Source of the DNA: Pseudomonas shirazensis
GTDB taxonomy: Bacteria; Pseudomonadota; Gammaproteobacteria; Pseudomonadales; Pseudomonadaceae
Length of the DNA: 64,000 bases
NCBI RefSeq assembly: GCF_014268785.2
Contig: NZ_JABWRD020000002.1
Span: 970,001 to 1,034,000 of the forward strand
Reading direction: 5' to 3'
Part shown: positions 30,421 through 42,610 of the stretch, piece by piece
How positions within the stretch are numbered: position 1 is the stretch's first letter
Layout: every line of letters starts with the position of its first letter
Program-made: the position numbers and the translations under genes
Notes under the pieces: generated by a model
What the model was told of the DNA's origin: nothing
The model's input: the letters and a program-made list of their open reading frames with translations, nothing else
The model's database searches: none

Positions 30421-32118
30421 ATGTCCCAACAATTCGATTACATCATCGTCGGTGCCGGCTCGGCCGGTAACACCATCGCCACCCGCCTGACCGAAGACGC
30501 CAACGTCAGCGTGCTGCTGCTCGAAGCTGGTGGCCCAGACTACCGCTTCGACTTCCGCACCCAGATGCCGGCCGCGCTGGCCTTCCCGCTGCAGGGCCGT
30601 CGCTACAACTGGGCCTACGAAACCGATCCAGAGCCGCACATGGACGGCCGTCGCATGGAATGTGGCCGTGGCAAGGGGCTGGGTGGCTCGTCGCTGATCA
30701 ACGGCATGTGCTATATCCGCGGCAACGCCATGGACTTCGATGGCTGGGCCAAGCTGCCAGGCCTGGAAGACTGGACCTACCTCGACTGCCTGCCGTACTT
30801 CAAAAAGGCCGAAACCCGCGATATCGGCCCCAACGATTATCACGGCGGTGACGGCCCGGTCAGCGTTGCCACGCCCAAAGCCGGCAACAACCCGCTGTTC
30901 CACGCCATGGTCGAAGCCGGCGTGCAGGCCGGTTACCCGCGCACCGAAGACCTCAACGGCTACCAGCAGGAAGGCTTCGGCCCGATGGACCGTTCGGTGA
31001 CCAAGAACGGCCGTCGCTCGAGCACCGCCCGCGGCTATCTGGATCAGGCCAAGAAGCGCCCGAACCTGACCATCGTCACCCACGCGTTGAGCGACCGTAT
31101 CCTGTTCGAAGGCAAGCGTGCCGTCGGCGTGACCTACCTGGTCGGCGACAGCGAAGAGCGCGTGGAAGCCCGCGCCCGCAAGGAAGTCATCGTCAGCTCC
31201 GGCGCGATTGCTTCGCCGCAACTGCTGCAACGCTCCGGCGTCGGCCCGCGTGCACTGCTCGAAAGCCTCGACGTGCCCGTGGTACACGACCTGCCAGGCG
31301 TGGGTGAAAACCTGCAGGATCACCTTGAACTGTACCTGCAGTACGCCTGCACCCAGCCAGTCTCGCTGTACCCATCGCTGCTGTGGTGGAATCAGCCGGC
31401 CATCGGTGCCGAATGGCTGTTCAACGGGACTGGTATCGGCGCCAGCAACCAGTTCGAGGCGGGCGGTTTCATCCGCTCGCGGCCTGAGTTCGAGTGGCCG
31501 AACATCCAGTACCACTTCCTGCCGGTAGCGATCAATTACAACGGTTCGAATGGCGTCAAGGAACACGGTTTCCAGGCGCACATGGGCTCGATGCGCTCGC
31601 CTAGCCGCGGCCGTATTCAGCTCAAGTCCAAGGACCCGCGCCAGCATCCGAGCATTCTCTTCAACTACATGGCGACTGAACAGGACTGGCAGGAATTCCG
31701 CGATGGCATCCGTCTGACCCGCGAGATCATGGCCCAGCCTGCGCTGGACCAGTACCGCGGCCGCGAAATCAGCCCGGGCGCCCACGTGCAAACCGATGAA
31801 GAGCTCGACAAGTTCATCCGCGAGCATGCCGAAACCGCATTCCACCCGTCGTGCTCGTGCAAGATGGGCACCGACGAGATGGCCGTGGTCGACGATCAGG
31901 GCCGTGTGCATGGCATGCAAGGCCTGCGGGTGGTCGATGCGTCGATCATGCCGATCATCATCACTGGCAACCTCAACGCCACCACGATCATGATTGCCGA
32001 GAAAATCTCCGACAAGATCCGTGGCCGCCAGGCGCTGCCACGCAGCACCGCCAAGTACTACGTGGCTAACGGCGCGCCAGTCAAAGGCAAGCCGATGCGT
32101 GAAGTGAAGCAGCCGTAA
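30421..32118 (+). CDS. betA: Choline dehydrogenase
   Basis: This 565-residue GMC-family flavoenzyme oxidises choline to betaine aldehyde and passes electrons to the respiratory chain at the inner membrane. The FAD-binding [10 protein letters not shown] is at the N-terminus. The GMC signatures [15 protein letters not shown] and [15 protein letters not shown] follow. The catalytic His lies in [11 protein letters not shown]. It follows betB by 87 bases in the same transcript. Confidence 0.97.
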   Translation: MSQQFDYIIVGAGSAGNTIATRLTEDANVSVLLLEAGGPDYRFDFRTQMPAALAFPLQGRRYNWAYETDPEPHMDGRRMECGRGKGLGGSSLINGMCYIRGNAMDFDGWAKLPGLEDWTYLDCLPYFKKAETRDIGPNDYHGGDGPVSVATPKAGNNPLFHAMVEAGVQAGYPRTEDLNGYQQEGFGPMDRSVTKNGRRSSTARGYLDQAKKRPNLTIVTHALSDRILFEGKRAVGVTYLVGDSEERVEARARKEVIVSSGAIASPQLLQRSGVGPRALLESLDVPVVHDLPGVGENLQDHLELYLQYACTQPVSLYPSLLWWNQPAIGAEWLFNGTGIGASNQFEAGGFIRSRPEFEWPNIQYHFLPVAINYNGSNGVKEHGFQAHMGSMRSPSRGRIQLKSKDPRQHPSILFNYMATEQDWQEFRDGIRLTREIMAQPALDQYRGREISPGAHVQTDEELDKFIREHAETAFHPSCSCKMGTDEMAVVDDQGRVHGMQGLRVVDASIMPIIITGNLNATTIMIAEKISDKIRGRQALPRSTAKYYVANGAPVKGKPMREVKQP

Positions 32119-32149
32119 CGGCTGCCTGATCGCGCCTGGTTCAAGATTG

Positions 32150-32272
32150 CTGGGGCTGCTTTGCAGCCCTATCGCGACACAAGGCCGCTCCACAGGAACC
32201 GCTCATAACCGACATGCGCGGTCCCCTGTAGCAGCGGCCTTGTGTCGCGAAAGGGGTGCGTAGCGCCCCCAG
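32150..32272. repeat. REP-like inverted pair between betA and the ART toxin gene
   Basis: Facing units at about 32150-32196 (TCGCGACACAAGGCCGCTCCACAGG) and 32224-32272 (CCTGTAGCAGCGGCCTTGTGTCGCG) are nearly complementary. They belong to the same family as the elements after ntrC. The pair fills most of the gap between the two convergent genes and may act as a terminator. Confidence 0.8.
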
Positions 32273-32289
32273 CATTCTCAACCGCCAAG

Positions 32290-34440
32290 CTACGTAGGAA
32301 TTGGAAAGAACCGCCGCATCAGCGAGTCATCCGCTGCCCCCAGGCGCTGCGCCAGCACCTCCCGATCAAACACCTCGCCACTGCGCAGATCGTACACCTG
32401 CCCCCCTGCCGGCACCTGCGCCACCGCCTTCAAACGCACCTCGACAAAGCGATACCGCGCATTGCGCACAGGCGTGATCTGCGCGACTTGCAGATAGCGC
32501 CCCGGCATCATCAATGACTCGGCTTCATCCGGCCTGCTGGAAAACGCCGCGACCGGCGTCGCCCGCACATGTTCGCCCGGTTCCAGCACATACACCACAG
32601 CCTCGTCATCGAATGCCGGCCTGCCACTGCCCTCTACCTGCGGGCTGTTGAACGTCTCCCAGAGCACGTAAGGATTCTCGGTGAACGAGGTGAAGTCGGT
32701 ACTGACCAGCGCATCGCCAACCTTGACCCTGCCCGCAGCAAAAGCAGCATTGCCGGTGCTGCGAATGCCCGAAGCGGCGCGATACAAGGTTACCGGGCTG
32801 TGCACCCCGATCTGCTCCAATGCCTCAGCCAGCGTATGGCTACGGGCAACGCAGACCGCGAGCTGATCGCCCAGCGGCAGACCGCGCCAAAGGTTGTTGT
32901 AGCGCTCAGGCGAGTGGCTGTACTCGGCAATGGCGGGCGCGCCATAACCAAGCTCATCGCGATAGACCGCATACGGTTCGCTGAACGCATCCAGATAGCG
33001 ACCCGCCTCATCGAGCTGGCTGGCATCGGCCCATGGCAGCGCACCCAGCGCCGCCTCCTGGCGCGCCAAGGCCTGGTCGGAACGCGCCAGCAAGGTATCC
33101 ACAGCAGGTCGCATGAAGTCCTCCCAGCCGTCTTCAGCAACCGCCAGCGGCGCTTCGACAGTCCTCGGCGGTGGCAATCGCGTCGGGGCGAACAGCTCGG
33201 CCGAGCGCATCAAGGCGGCGTCCAGCAGAATAAACAGGACGTCCAGCAATACAGCCCACCAGGCTGCCGAGCGCCACCCGGCCTTGCCATTGATGGCCCG
33301 GTCGACGTGCAATGCCAGGCAACCGACGCCGACCCCGAGCGACGTCAACGCCACGGGCCAGCCGCCTATGCTCATGGGTGCGAGCACCAGCGAGGCGGTC
33401 TGCAACCCTGACAACCAGGCCGCCTTGCGCAACTGGGCATTGCTGGTGAGGCGCTCATGCGCATCAGCGGCCAGCGCATCCAGCGCTTGTTCGCGCAGCT
33501 GCACGAACAGATCACCGTGCAGTGCCTGGCTGCTGATCGTCGGCGAATACGTCTGCTGTGCCAGCAGGCGCAGGTATTTTTCCACACGCGGGCGCAGCGG
33601 CTGACCTAGCAGGTCGTTACCGACGAAATTGCTCACAAGTCGCTCCCGGCCCGGTACGGTTGCCGCCAGGTCAGCCAGCCACGCCTTGAGCGCCACGGCA
33701 TCCTTCAGCAGGACCAGGCTGGCGTGTTCATCCGCCAGATACAGGCAGCACCTGCCGCTTTTCAGGGTCCGCAGCAACAGCGTCCGAGCGGCGGCCCCGC
33801 CCAGGCTCAGGCGGCCCCAGCCGCTCTGACTGTGGTCAGCCTGAGACAGGCGCAGGGCCTTGGTGCTGAGCGGCAACTGCGGGTTGGCCAGTGAAGCGCT
33901 GAGCAGTTCGCGCTGCTCGTCCTTGGTCAGTGGCGCCTGGGCGACAGCCGCAAGAAAACGCGAACGCGCCAACACGCAGAAGTCCTCGCCGCGTTCGGCG
34001 CGAAACCCCGCAAGCCGGTGGCCGTAGGTCGCAGCGAAGTCCATCGACCAGAACTGCTCAAGCACAGTCCGGGCGTCCAGGCGCAGCTCGTTGCGCTCAT
34101 CGAACAGGGCATGGCTGGCGTCAACCCGATAGAAGCCGCCGTACACCGACAGTTCGTCTACATTGGCCTGCTGCGCCGGGCTGAAGCGCTGGGTCATCAG
34201 TTCGGTCAGACTCATCGAGCGCCGCGGTGGGCCGGAATGACGCCAGCCGGTGTAGGTTCGCGAGCTGCTGCTGGCACTGGCGAATTCATGCCAGAACACC
34301 TGGTCTGGATCGAGCCAATACCCCAGCTGGCGCCGCAGCACATGGCCGGCGGCTTGACGGGCCAGCCCATGCAGGTCAGGGAACTGGCCCAGATAACGGC
34401 GGGCAATGTCCGCCAGAGGCATATCGTCGGGGTGGGTCAT
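32290..34440 (-). CDS. DUF6543 toxin with C-terminal ADP-ribosyltransferase-like domain
   Basis: The 716-residue protein (from ATG 34440; a TTG 18 bases upstream is possible) has three parts. Residues 1 to about 330 fit DUF6543 (tGWRHSGPPRRSMSLTELM, DELSVYGGFY). Hydrophobic segments follow at about 343-379 and 392-411. The C-terminal region resembles an R-S-E class mono-ADP-ribosyltransferase: Arg554 in TLYRAAS, Ser580-Thr581 in VSTDFTSFTE and E639-x-E641 in DEAESLMMPG. The ExE form usually modifies arginine or similar residues. There is no signal peptide, so delivery (a specialised system, or lysis) is unknown. No antitoxin or immunity gene is evident beside it. Confidence 0.72.
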   Translation of the reverse strand: MTHPDDMPLADIARRYLGQFPDLHGLARQAAGHVLRRQLGYWLDPDQVFWHEFASASSSSRTYTGWRHSGPPRRSMSLTELMTQRFSPAQQANVDELSVYGGFYRVDASHALFDERNELRLDARTVLEQFWSMDFAATYGHRLAGFRAERGEDFCVLARSRFLAAVAQAPLTKDEQRELLSASLANPQLPLSTKALRLSQADHSQSGWGRLSLGGAAARTLLLRTLKSGRCCLYLADEHASLVLLKDAVALKAWLADLAATVPGRERLVSNFVGNDLLGQPLRPRVEKYLRLLAQQTYSPTISSQALHGDLFVQLREQALDALAADAHERLTSNAQLRKAAWLSGLQTASLVLAPMSIGGWPVALTSLGVGVGCLALHVDRAINGKAGWRSAAWWAVLLDVLFILLDAALMRSAELFAPTRLPPPRTVEAPLAVAEDGWEDFMRPAVDTLLARSDQALARQEAALGALPWADASQLDEAGRYLDAFSEPYAVYRDELGYGAPAIAEYSHSPERYNNLWRGLPLGDQLAVCVARSHTLAEALEQIGVHSPVTLYRAASGIRSTGNAAFAAGRVKVGDALVSTDFTSFTENPYVLWETFNSPQVEGSGRPAFDDEAVVYVLEPGEHVRATPVAAFSSRPDEAESLMMPGRYLQVAQITPVRNARYRFVEVRLKAVAQVPAGGQVYDLRSGEVFDREVLAQRLGAADDSLMRRFFPIPT

Positions 34441-34600
34441 GCGCGGTGGCCTGTGCAAATGGGAGCCCGCACTTCAACCTGGATGCCGCATCAATATGCG
34501 GTAACGCTTTACAGCCCGCGCAGACCTCGGGTTAGAATCAGTTGGCACGCAACCTGCGTAACAGCGCCGCCTGTCCCCCCGTTTCTCCGGAGTACCGCCC

Positions 34601-36343
34601 TTGGATGCAAGCACCATCAACAGCCTGTTCCTGATCGGCGCATTGCTGGTGGGTGCAAGTATTCTGGTCAGCTCGCTGTCATCGCGCCTGGGCATTCCGA
34701 TTCTGGTCATCATTCTTGCGGTCGGCATGGTTGCCGGCGTGGACGGTGGCGGCATCATCTTCAACAACTATCCGACCGCTTACCTGGTGGGCAACCTGGC
34801 GCTGGCCGTGATCCTGCTCGACGGTGGCCTGCGCACGCGGGTGGCGAGCTTTCGCGTAGCGCTGTGGCCGGCGCTGTCACTGGCCACGGTCGGGGTATTG
34901 ATCACCACCGCGCTGACCGGCATGGTCGCGGCCTGGCTGTTCGATCTGAGCCTGATCCAGGGCCTGCTGATCGGCGCCATCGTCGGCTCGACCGACGCTG
35001 CGGCGGTGTTCTCGCTGCTCGGTGGCAAAGGCCTCAACGAGCGGGTCACCGCCACGCTCGAGATCGAATCGGGCAGCAACGACCCGATGGCGGTATTCCT
35101 CACCGTAACCCTGATCGACATGATCGCCAGCGGCCAGACCGGCCTGCACTGGAGCCTGCTCACTCACCTGCTGCGCGAGTTCGGTATCGGCGGCCTGCTG
35201 GGTTTGGGCGGCGGCTGGCTGATGCTGCAGATGGTCAACCGCATCAACCTCGCCAGCGGCCTCTACCCGATTTTGGTAGTGGCTGGCGGGCTGGTGGTGT
35301 TTTCGCTGACCAATGCCCTGCACGGCAGTGGCTTCCTCGCGGTTTATCTGTGCGGCCTGGTGCTCGGCAACCGGCCGATCCGCAGCCGCCACGGTATTTT
35401 GCACATGCTCGACGGCATGGCCTGGCTGGCGCAGATCGGCATGTTCCTGGTGCTCGGGCTGCTGGTCACGCCACATGACCTGCTGCCGATTGCAGTGCCG
35501 GCCCTGGGCCTGGCGCTGTGGATGATCCTGGTGGCGCGGCCGCTGTCAGTATTAGCCGCGCTGCTGCCGTTCAAGGCCTTCCACGACCGCGAGAAGGGCT
35601 TTATTGCCTGGGTCGGTTTGCGCGGCGCGGTCCCGATCATTCTGGCCGTGTTCCCGCTGATGGCGGGGCTGCCGCAAGCGCAGCTGTTCTTCAATCTGGC
35701 TTTCTTCATCGTGTTGATCTCGCTGCTGGTGCAGGGCACCAGCCTGCCGTGGATGGCCAAGCTGCTCAAGGTCACGGTACCGCCAGACCCGGCACCAATC
35801 TCCCGTTCAGCGCTGGAGGTACACATCACCAGCGAGTGGGAGATGTTCGTCTACCGCCTCGGCGCAGAAAAGTGGTGCATCGGCGCCGCCCTGCGCGAGC
35901 TGAAGATGCCCGAAGGCACGCGGATTGCCGCGCTGTTTCGCGGCGAGCAGCTGCTGCACCCATCCGGCAGTACCGTGCTCGAAGTGGACGACATGCTCTG
36001 CGTGATCGGCCACGAACATAACCTGCCGGCGCTGGGCAAGCTGTTCAGCCAGGCACCACAACGTGGCCTGGACCTGCGCTTCTTTGGCGATTTCGTTCTC
36101 GAAGGCGATGCCGAACTGGGCCAGGTGGCAGCACTTTATGGCCTGCAACTGGACGGTTTGAACGCCGATATGGCGCTGGCGCAGTTCATCCGACAAAAGG
36201 TCGGAGGCGCTCCAGTAGTAGGCGATCAGATCGAATGGCACGGCACAATCTGGACGGTCGCAGTCATGGACGGGAACAAGATCGACAAAGTCGGCGTCAA
36301 ATTCCCCGAAGGAACTCGCCCCGGCCCGGGCTTGTTCCTGTAG
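34601..36343 (+). CDS. nhaP2: Potassium/proton antiporter NhaP2 (CvrA)
   Basis: This 580-residue CPA1-family antiporter has about 12-13 membrane helices (1 to about 395) including [13 protein letters not shown] and [14 protein letters not shown] TrkA-C/RCK-type regulatory domain (about 410-490) and a CorC-type transporter-associated domain follow. It probably exports potassium in exchange for protons during osmotic adjustment. The start is a TTG preceded by CCGGAG. An ATG 4 bases later is out of frame, and no upstream ATG fits. It follows the bet locus and precedes mscK, a functionally coherent osmotic-response neighbourhood. Confidence 0.9.
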   Translation: MDASTINSLFLIGALLVGASILVSSLSSRLGIPILVIILAVGMVAGVDGGGIIFNNYPTAYLVGNLALAVILLDGGLRTRVASFRVALWPALSLATVGVLITTALTGMVAAWLFDLSLIQGLLIGAIVGSTDAAAVFSLLGGKGLNERVTATLEIESGSNDPMAVFLTVTLIDMIASGQTGLHWSLLTHLLREFGIGGLLGLGGGWLMLQMVNRINLASGLYPILVVAGGLVVFSLTNALHGSGFLAVYLCGLVLGNRPIRSRHGILHMLDGMAWLAQIGMFLVLGLLVTPHDLLPIAVPALGLALWMILVARPLSVLAALLPFKAFHDREKGFIAWVGLRGAVPIILAVFPLMAGLPQAQLFFNLAFFIVLISLLVQGTSLPWMAKLLKVTVPPDPAPISRSALEVHITSEWEMFVYRLGAEKWCIGAALRELKMPEGTRIAALFRGEQLLHPSGSTVLEVDDMLCVIGHEHNLPALGKLFSQAPQRGLDLRFFGDFVLEGDAELGQVAALYGLQLDGLNADMALAQFIRQKVGGAPVVGDQIEWHGTIWTVAVMDGNKIDKVGVKFPEGTRPGPGLFL

Positions 36344-36390
36344 CCCTCGACTTGCCTCGTATCACACGAACCCCTGACAAGACTCTGCTT

Positions 36391-39300
36391 ATGTCCCTGC
36401 GCGTGTACCTTCGCGCAGCCCTGCTCGGGCTGTGCCTGTCCCTCTCTTTCGGCGCCACCGCTGCCGAGGCCCCGACCACTGCCAGCGTGCAGAACAGCCT
36501 CGACAAGATCGCCGAGCGCAAGCTGCCCGAGGCTGACCAGAAGAGCCTGCAGCAGGTACTCGAGCAGACCCTGAGTCTGCTCGCCAGCCAGCAGGACAGC
36601 GCGGCCAAGCTCAAGGCGCTGAAGCAGCAGCTGGCCGACGCGCCACGCTTGACCAGCGAGGCCCAGCGCGAGCTGGCCAAGCTCAAGGCGAGCAAACCGG
36701 CCCCAGTCACCCAGCGCTATGCCAACCTGAGCGTGCCGCAACTCGAGCAACTGCTCAGCGAGCGCAGCACGCTGCAAGGCGAGCTGCAAAAGGCGCTGGC
36801 CGATGCCAACAGTCTGGTGATCAGCTCGCAGACCCGCCCGGAACGGGCGCAAGCGCAGATCAGCAGCAACCAGACCCGTATCCAGCAGATCAACAGCAGC
36901 CTCAAGTCCGGCAAGGATGCTGGCAAGCCCCTCTCCGCCGACCAACGCAATCAGCTCGCCGCCGAGCTCGCCTCGCTCAACGCGCAAACCCTGCTGCGCC
37001 GCCAGGAACTGGCCGGCAACGGCCTGCTGCAGGACCTGGGCAGCGCCCAGCATGACCTGCTGGTCGAGCGCACCGCGCGCCTGGAGCAGGAAATCCAGCA
37101 ACTGCAGACGCTGATCAACGACAAGCGTCTGGCGCAGTCGCAGCAGACGGTGACCCAGCAATCGCTGGAAGCGCAGAAGTCCGGCGGCAGTGTCCTGCTG
37201 GCCAACGAAAGCGCCGCCAACCTGAAGCTCTCCGACTACCTGCTGAAAAGTACCGACCGCCTCAACGAGCTGACCCAGCAGAACCTCAAGACCAAGCAGC
37301 AACTCGACAGCCTGACCCAGGCCGATCAGGTGCTCGACGAGCAGATCGAAGTGCTCAAGGGCAGCCTGCTGCTGTCGAAGATTCTCTACCGGCAAAAGCA
37401 GACCCTGCCGCACTTGAAGCTCGACCGTGACCTGGCCGACCAGATCGCCGATATCCGCCTGTACCAGTTCGAGGTCAGCCAGCAGCGCGAGCAGATGAGC
37501 AACCCGGTCAGCTACGTCGACGGGGTGCTCGCCAACCAGCCACCGCAGGACGTCACGCCCGAACTGCGCAAGGCCCTGTTGGACGTGGCCATCACCCGCA
37601 GCGATCTGCTCGAACGGCTCAACCGCGAGCTGTCGGCACTGCTCAACGAATCGATCACCCTGCAGTTGAACCAGAAGCAGTTGCTCAGCACCGCTCAAGG
37701 CTTGCGCACCACCCTGGAAGAGCAGATGTTCTGGATCCCCAGCAACAAGCCGCTGGACTGGGAATGGCTGAGCAGTGTGCCTGGGCGCCTGGTCGACCAG
37801 GTAGCCAACCTACCTTGGGGTTCGGGCGTCACGGAACTGCTGCAGGGTCTCAGCCTACGACCGTTGCTGTTCGTGCCGCTGTTGCTGCTGATCGGCGCCC
37901 TGCAATGGCGCCGGCGCTATCTGTATCAGCGCCTGAGCAAGGTGCACATGGACATCGGTCACTTCAAGCGCGACAGCCAGTGGCACACGCCGCAGGCGCT
38001 GCTGATCAACGTGCTGCTGGCGATGCCGCTGAGCCTGGCCCTGGCACTGTGCGCGTACATCCTCCAAGTCGATGCACGCGGGCAGAATGCCAACCTGAGT
38101 GCCGCCCTGTGGCAGCTGGCTCAGGCCTGGCTGGTGTTCTATACCGCCTACCGCATTCTCGCCCCGGGCGGCGTCGCCGAGGTGCATTTCCGCTGGCACA
38201 AGCCGCAGGTGCAGTTCCTCCGTGGCTGGGTCCGCCGCCTGGGCACCGTGGTGCTGGCGCTGGTTGGTGTGGTCGCCGTGGCCGAGCATCAGCCGTCAGC
38301 GCTGGCCAACGACGTGCTCGGCATCGGCGTGGTGCTGACCTGCTACGCGCTGATGGCCTGGTTGCTCAGTCGTCTGCTGTTGAGCAGCCCGGCACACCGC
38401 GACACCTCGCTGTTTCGCAAGATCGTCGGGGTAGCGTTCACCGCGTTGCCGATCGCGCTGTTTGTCGCGGTGTGTTTCGGCTACTACTACACCGCGCTGA
38501 AACTCACCGACCGGCTGATCTACACCCTGTACCTGCTGCTGTTCTGGCTGGTGATCGAAGCCGCCTTCGTCCGCGGCCTGTCTGTTGCGGCGCGGCGCCT
38601 GGCCTATCAACGGGCCTTGAGTAAACGCCAGGCCAGCAAGGAAGGCCTGGACGGTGAAGTGATCGTCGAAGAGCCGACCCTGGATATCGAACAGGTCAAC
38701 CAGCAATCGCTGCGCTTGATCCGTCTGGCCCTGCTCGGCGGCTTCATCGGCGGCCTGTATTGGGTCTGGGCGGACCTGCTCTCGGTGTTCGCCTACCTCA
38801 ACAACTTCACCCTGTACGAGTACACCAGCGGTACCGGCGCCGCCGCCAGCATGGTGCCGATCAGCCTCGGCGACCTGCTCGGCGCACTGGTGATAATCGG
38901 CATCACCTTCGCTCTGGCCGGCAACTTGCCCGGCCTGCTCGAGGTGTTGGTGCTGTCACGCCTGAACCTGGCCCAGGGCAGCGCCTACGCAACAACTACG
39001 CTGCTGTCCTATGTGATCGCCGGGGTCGGTTTTGTCAGCACCCTGTCGACCCTCGGGGTCAGCTGGGACAAGCTGCAGTGGCTGGTCGCGGCGCTCTCGG
39101 TAGGCCTGGGCTTCGGCATGCAGGAGATCTTTGCCAACTTCATTTCGGGGATCATGATCCTGTTCGAGCGCCCAGTGCGGATCGGCGACACCATCACCAT
39201 CGGCAACCTGTCCGGCACGGTGAGCAAGATCCGCATCCGCGCCACCACGATCACCGACTTCGACCGCAAGGACATCATCGTCCCCAACAAGACCTTTATC

Positions 39301-39708
39301 ACCGGCCAGTTGATCAACTGGTCGCTGACCGATACGGTCACCCGCGTCACGCTGAAGCTGGGGATCGACTACGGCTCGGACCTGGACCTGGTGCGCGAGC
39401 TGCTGCTCAAGGGCGCCCACGACAACCCGCGGGTCCTCAAAGACCCGGAGCCCCTGGTGTACTTCCTCAACTTCGGCGAGAGCTCGCTGGATCACGAGTT
39501 GCGCATGCACGTGCGCGACCTCGGCGACCGCAACCCGACCCTGGACGAGATCAACCGCTACATCAGCCGCGAGTTCAAGGCCCACGACATCAAGATCTCG
39601 GTGCGCCAGGTCGAAGTGTTCCTGATGGACACCCTGGGCCACAAGCAGAAGCTGATCGCCGTTGAAGGTGGCGACGGGACAAAACCCGAAGGCACTCAAC
39701 CGGTCTGA
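36391..39708 (+). CDS. mscK: MscK/KefA-type mechanosensitive channel
   Basis: This 1105-residue protein has a signal peptide (cleaved near TAA|EA, about residue 25) and a long periplasmic coiled-coil domain (about 30-500). Several membrane helices and a C-terminal MscS domain follow. The pore-lining and beta-domain segments are recognisable (ALSVGLGFGMQEIFANFISGI, then RPVRIGDTITIGNLSGTV). It releases ions on hypo-osmotic shock; in E. coli MscK also responds to external potassium. The ATG at 36391 gives the signal peptide; the longer open frame overlaps nhaP2 and has no homology. Confidence 0.92.
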   Translation: MSLRVYLRAALLGLCLSLSFGATAAEAPTTASVQNSLDKIAERKLPEADQKSLQQVLEQTLSLLASQQDSAAKLKALKQQLADAPRLTSEAQRELAKLKASKPAPVTQRYANLSVPQLEQLLSERSTLQGELQKALADANSLVISSQTRPERAQAQISSNQTRIQQINSSLKSGKDAGKPLSADQRNQLAAELASLNAQTLLRRQELAGNGLLQDLGSAQHDLLVERTARLEQEIQQLQTLINDKRLAQSQQTVTQQSLEAQKSGGSVLLANESAANLKLSDYLLKSTDRLNELTQQNLKTKQQLDSLTQADQVLDEQIEVLKGSLLLSKILYRQKQTLPHLKLDRDLADQIADIRLYQFEVSQQREQMSNPVSYVDGVLANQPPQDVTPELRKALLDVAITRSDLLERLNRELSALLNESITLQLNQKQLLSTAQGLRTTLEEQMFWIPSNKPLDWEWLSSVPGRLVDQVANLPWGSGVTELLQGLSLRPLLFVPLLLLIGALQWRRRYLYQRLSKVHMDIGHFKRDSQWHTPQALLINVLLAMPLSLALALCAYILQVDARGQNANLSAALWQLAQAWLVFYTAYRILAPGGVAEVHFRWHKPQVQFLRGWVRRLGTVVLALVGVVAVAEHQPSALANDVLGIGVVLTCYALMAWLLSRLLLSSPAHRDTSLFRKIVGVAFTALPIALFVAVCFGYYYTALKLTDRLIYTLYLLLFWLVIEAAFVRGLSVAARRLAYQRALSKRQASKEGLDGEVIVEEPTLDIEQVNQQSLRLIRLALLGGFIGGLYWVWADLLSVFAYLNNFTLYEYTSGTGAAASMVPISLGDLLGALVIIGITFALAGNLPGLLEVLVLSRLNLAQGSAYATTTLLSYVIAGVGFVSTLSTLGVSWDKLQWLVAALSVGLGFGMQEIFANFISGIMILFERPVRIGDTITIGNLSGTVSKIRIRATTITDFDRKDIIVPNKTFITGQLINWSLTDTVTRVTLKLGIDYGSDLDLVRELLLKGAHDNPRVLKDPEPLVYFLNFGESSLDHELRMHVRDLGDRNPTLDEINRYISREFKAHDIKISVRQVEVFLMDTLGHKQKLIAVEGGDGTKPEGTQPV

Positions 39709-41244
<1,536 letters not shown>

Positions 41245-41315
41245 GTAACTTTTAAGGACGTCGGGGGGTGCTGCGCACCCCTTTCGCGACCGAATCGCAT
41301 TCACAAGGAGGCAAA

Positions 41316-41750
41316 ATGCCCGAGCCACTAGTAATCCCCTGCCCACACTGCAACGGCCTCAACCGCCTGCCGGCCGAGCGCCTGAACGACACGCCCAAAT
41401 GCGGCCGCTGCAAACAGGCCGTGTTGCTGAGCCGGCCGTTCGATCTGAGCGAGGCAAACTACGCCAGCCAGATCAAAGGCGATCTGCCCTTGTTGTTGGA
41501 CGTCTGGGCCGACTGGTGTGGGCCGTGCAAGTCGTTCGCGCCGATCTTCACCCAGGCAGCGGCGCAACTGAGCGGTCGCTGCCGTTTGGCCAAGCTCGAT
41601 AGCGAAGCCAACCGCAACCTGGCCAGCCAACTGGGCATCCGCTCGATCCCCAGCTTGATCCTGTTCAAGAACGGTCGCGAAATCAGCCGTCAGGCTGGCG
41701 CATTTCCACTCCAGCCATTACTTGAGTGGCTGAGCAGCCAGGGCGTTTAG
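41316..41750 (+). CDS. trxC: Thioredoxin 2 (zinc-containing, TrxC)
   Basis: This 144-residue thioredoxin has an N-terminal zinc-binding extension with two CxxC pairs (CPHC at residues 9-12, CGRC about 20 residues later) and the active site WCGPC near residue 70. It is a cytoplasmic disulfide reductase linked to oxidative stress. The ATG at 41316 has AAGGAGG upstream. Its TAG stop overlaps the stop of the convergent ParA gene. Confidence 0.95.
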   Translation: MPEPLVIPCPHCNGLNRLPAERLNDTPKCGRCKQAVLLSRPFDLSEANYASQIKGDLPLLLDVWADWCGPCKSFAPIFTQAAAQLSGRCRLAKLDSEANRNLASQLGIRSIPSLILFKNGREISRQAGAFPLQPLLEWLSSQGV

Positions 41751-42520
41751 GCGTTTTCTTCAAGCAACGCGTGCAGCTCGACGAACTGCTGGGTCAGCTT
41801 GTGCCGCGGATCCAGGTGGATCAGCGGCAGGCTGGCATGGTGCGATTCGCGCATCTTCACCGAGCTGGTCAGGTACACCGGCAACACCGGCAGGCCCTCT
41901 TCGATCAGCTCATCGAGCATCTGCTGCGGCAGGCTGGCGCGTGACTGGAATTGATTGACCACGATGCCTTCGACCAGCAGGTCTTCGTTGTGGTCGTCCT
42001 TCAATTCTTCGATCTCGGCCAGCAGGCCGTACAGCGCCTGGCGTGAGAAACTGTCACAGTCGAAGGGGATCAGCACTCGGTCAGCCGCGATCAGCGCTGA
42101 TACCGCATAGAAATTCAGCGCCGGCGGGGTATCGATGTAGATCCGATCGTAATCCTCGTCGAGCTCTTCGAGCAATTTGCGCAGCTTGTTGATCTTGTGC
42201 TTCGCCTCGAGCTTGGGCTGCAGGTCGGCCAACTCCGCCGTGGCGGTAACCACGTGCAGATTGTCGAACGGGGTTTCGTAGATATCGACCTTGTTCTTCT
42301 TCGAGAACGGCCCGGTCGACAGGCTCTGCTTGAAGAAGTCGGCGATGCCCATGGGGATGTCGTCGCCGGTCAGCCCGGTCAGGTACTGGGTTGAATTGGC
42401 CTGGGAGTCCAGGTCGATCAGCAGGGTCCGGTAGCCTTCGTTGGCGCTGACCGCTGCCAGGTTGCAGGCAATGCTCGATTTGCCCACGCCACCTTTCTGA
42501 TTGAATACCACGCGCCGCAT
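41747..42520 (-). CDS. Orphan ParA/MinD-type ATPase
   Basis: This 257-residue deviant Walker ATPase has NQKGGVGKSS at the N-terminus (Walker A), DLDSQANSTQ (A') and the Walker B region YIDTPPALNF. No parB-like or flagellar partner lies beside it, so the cargo is unknown. The ATG at 42520 follows a strong GGAGG; the upstream extension of the frame has no homology. It is convergent with trxC, with overlapping stop codons, and divergent from the aryl polyene operon. Confidence 0.85.
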   Translation of the reverse strand: MRRVVFNQKGGVGKSSIACNLAAVSANEGYRTLLIDLDSQANSTQYLTGLTGDDIPMGIADFFKQSLSTGPFSKKNKVDIYETPFDNLHVVTATAELADLQPKLEAKHKINKLRKLLEELDEDYDRIYIDTPPALNFYAVSALIAADRVLIPFDCDSFSRQALYGLLAEIEELKDDHNEDLLVEGIVVNQFQSRASLPQQMLDELIEEGLPVLPVYLTSSVKMRESHHASLPLIHLDPRHKLTQQFVELHALLEENA

Positions 42521-42610
42521 GAGAGACCTCCGTGTATCAACGAATGTCCGAGTATGTGTCGAGGCCCATGCATTGGCCAGCGCCACTTCGCTTAAGCCGC
42601 TTCAACGGCA

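Noticed and set aside
28807..32193. 1128-codon open frame on the reverse strand across betB and betA
   Set aside because: It is an antisense shadow of two certain genes in high-GC DNA; its product has no recognisable motif and the forward genes carry all catalytic residues.
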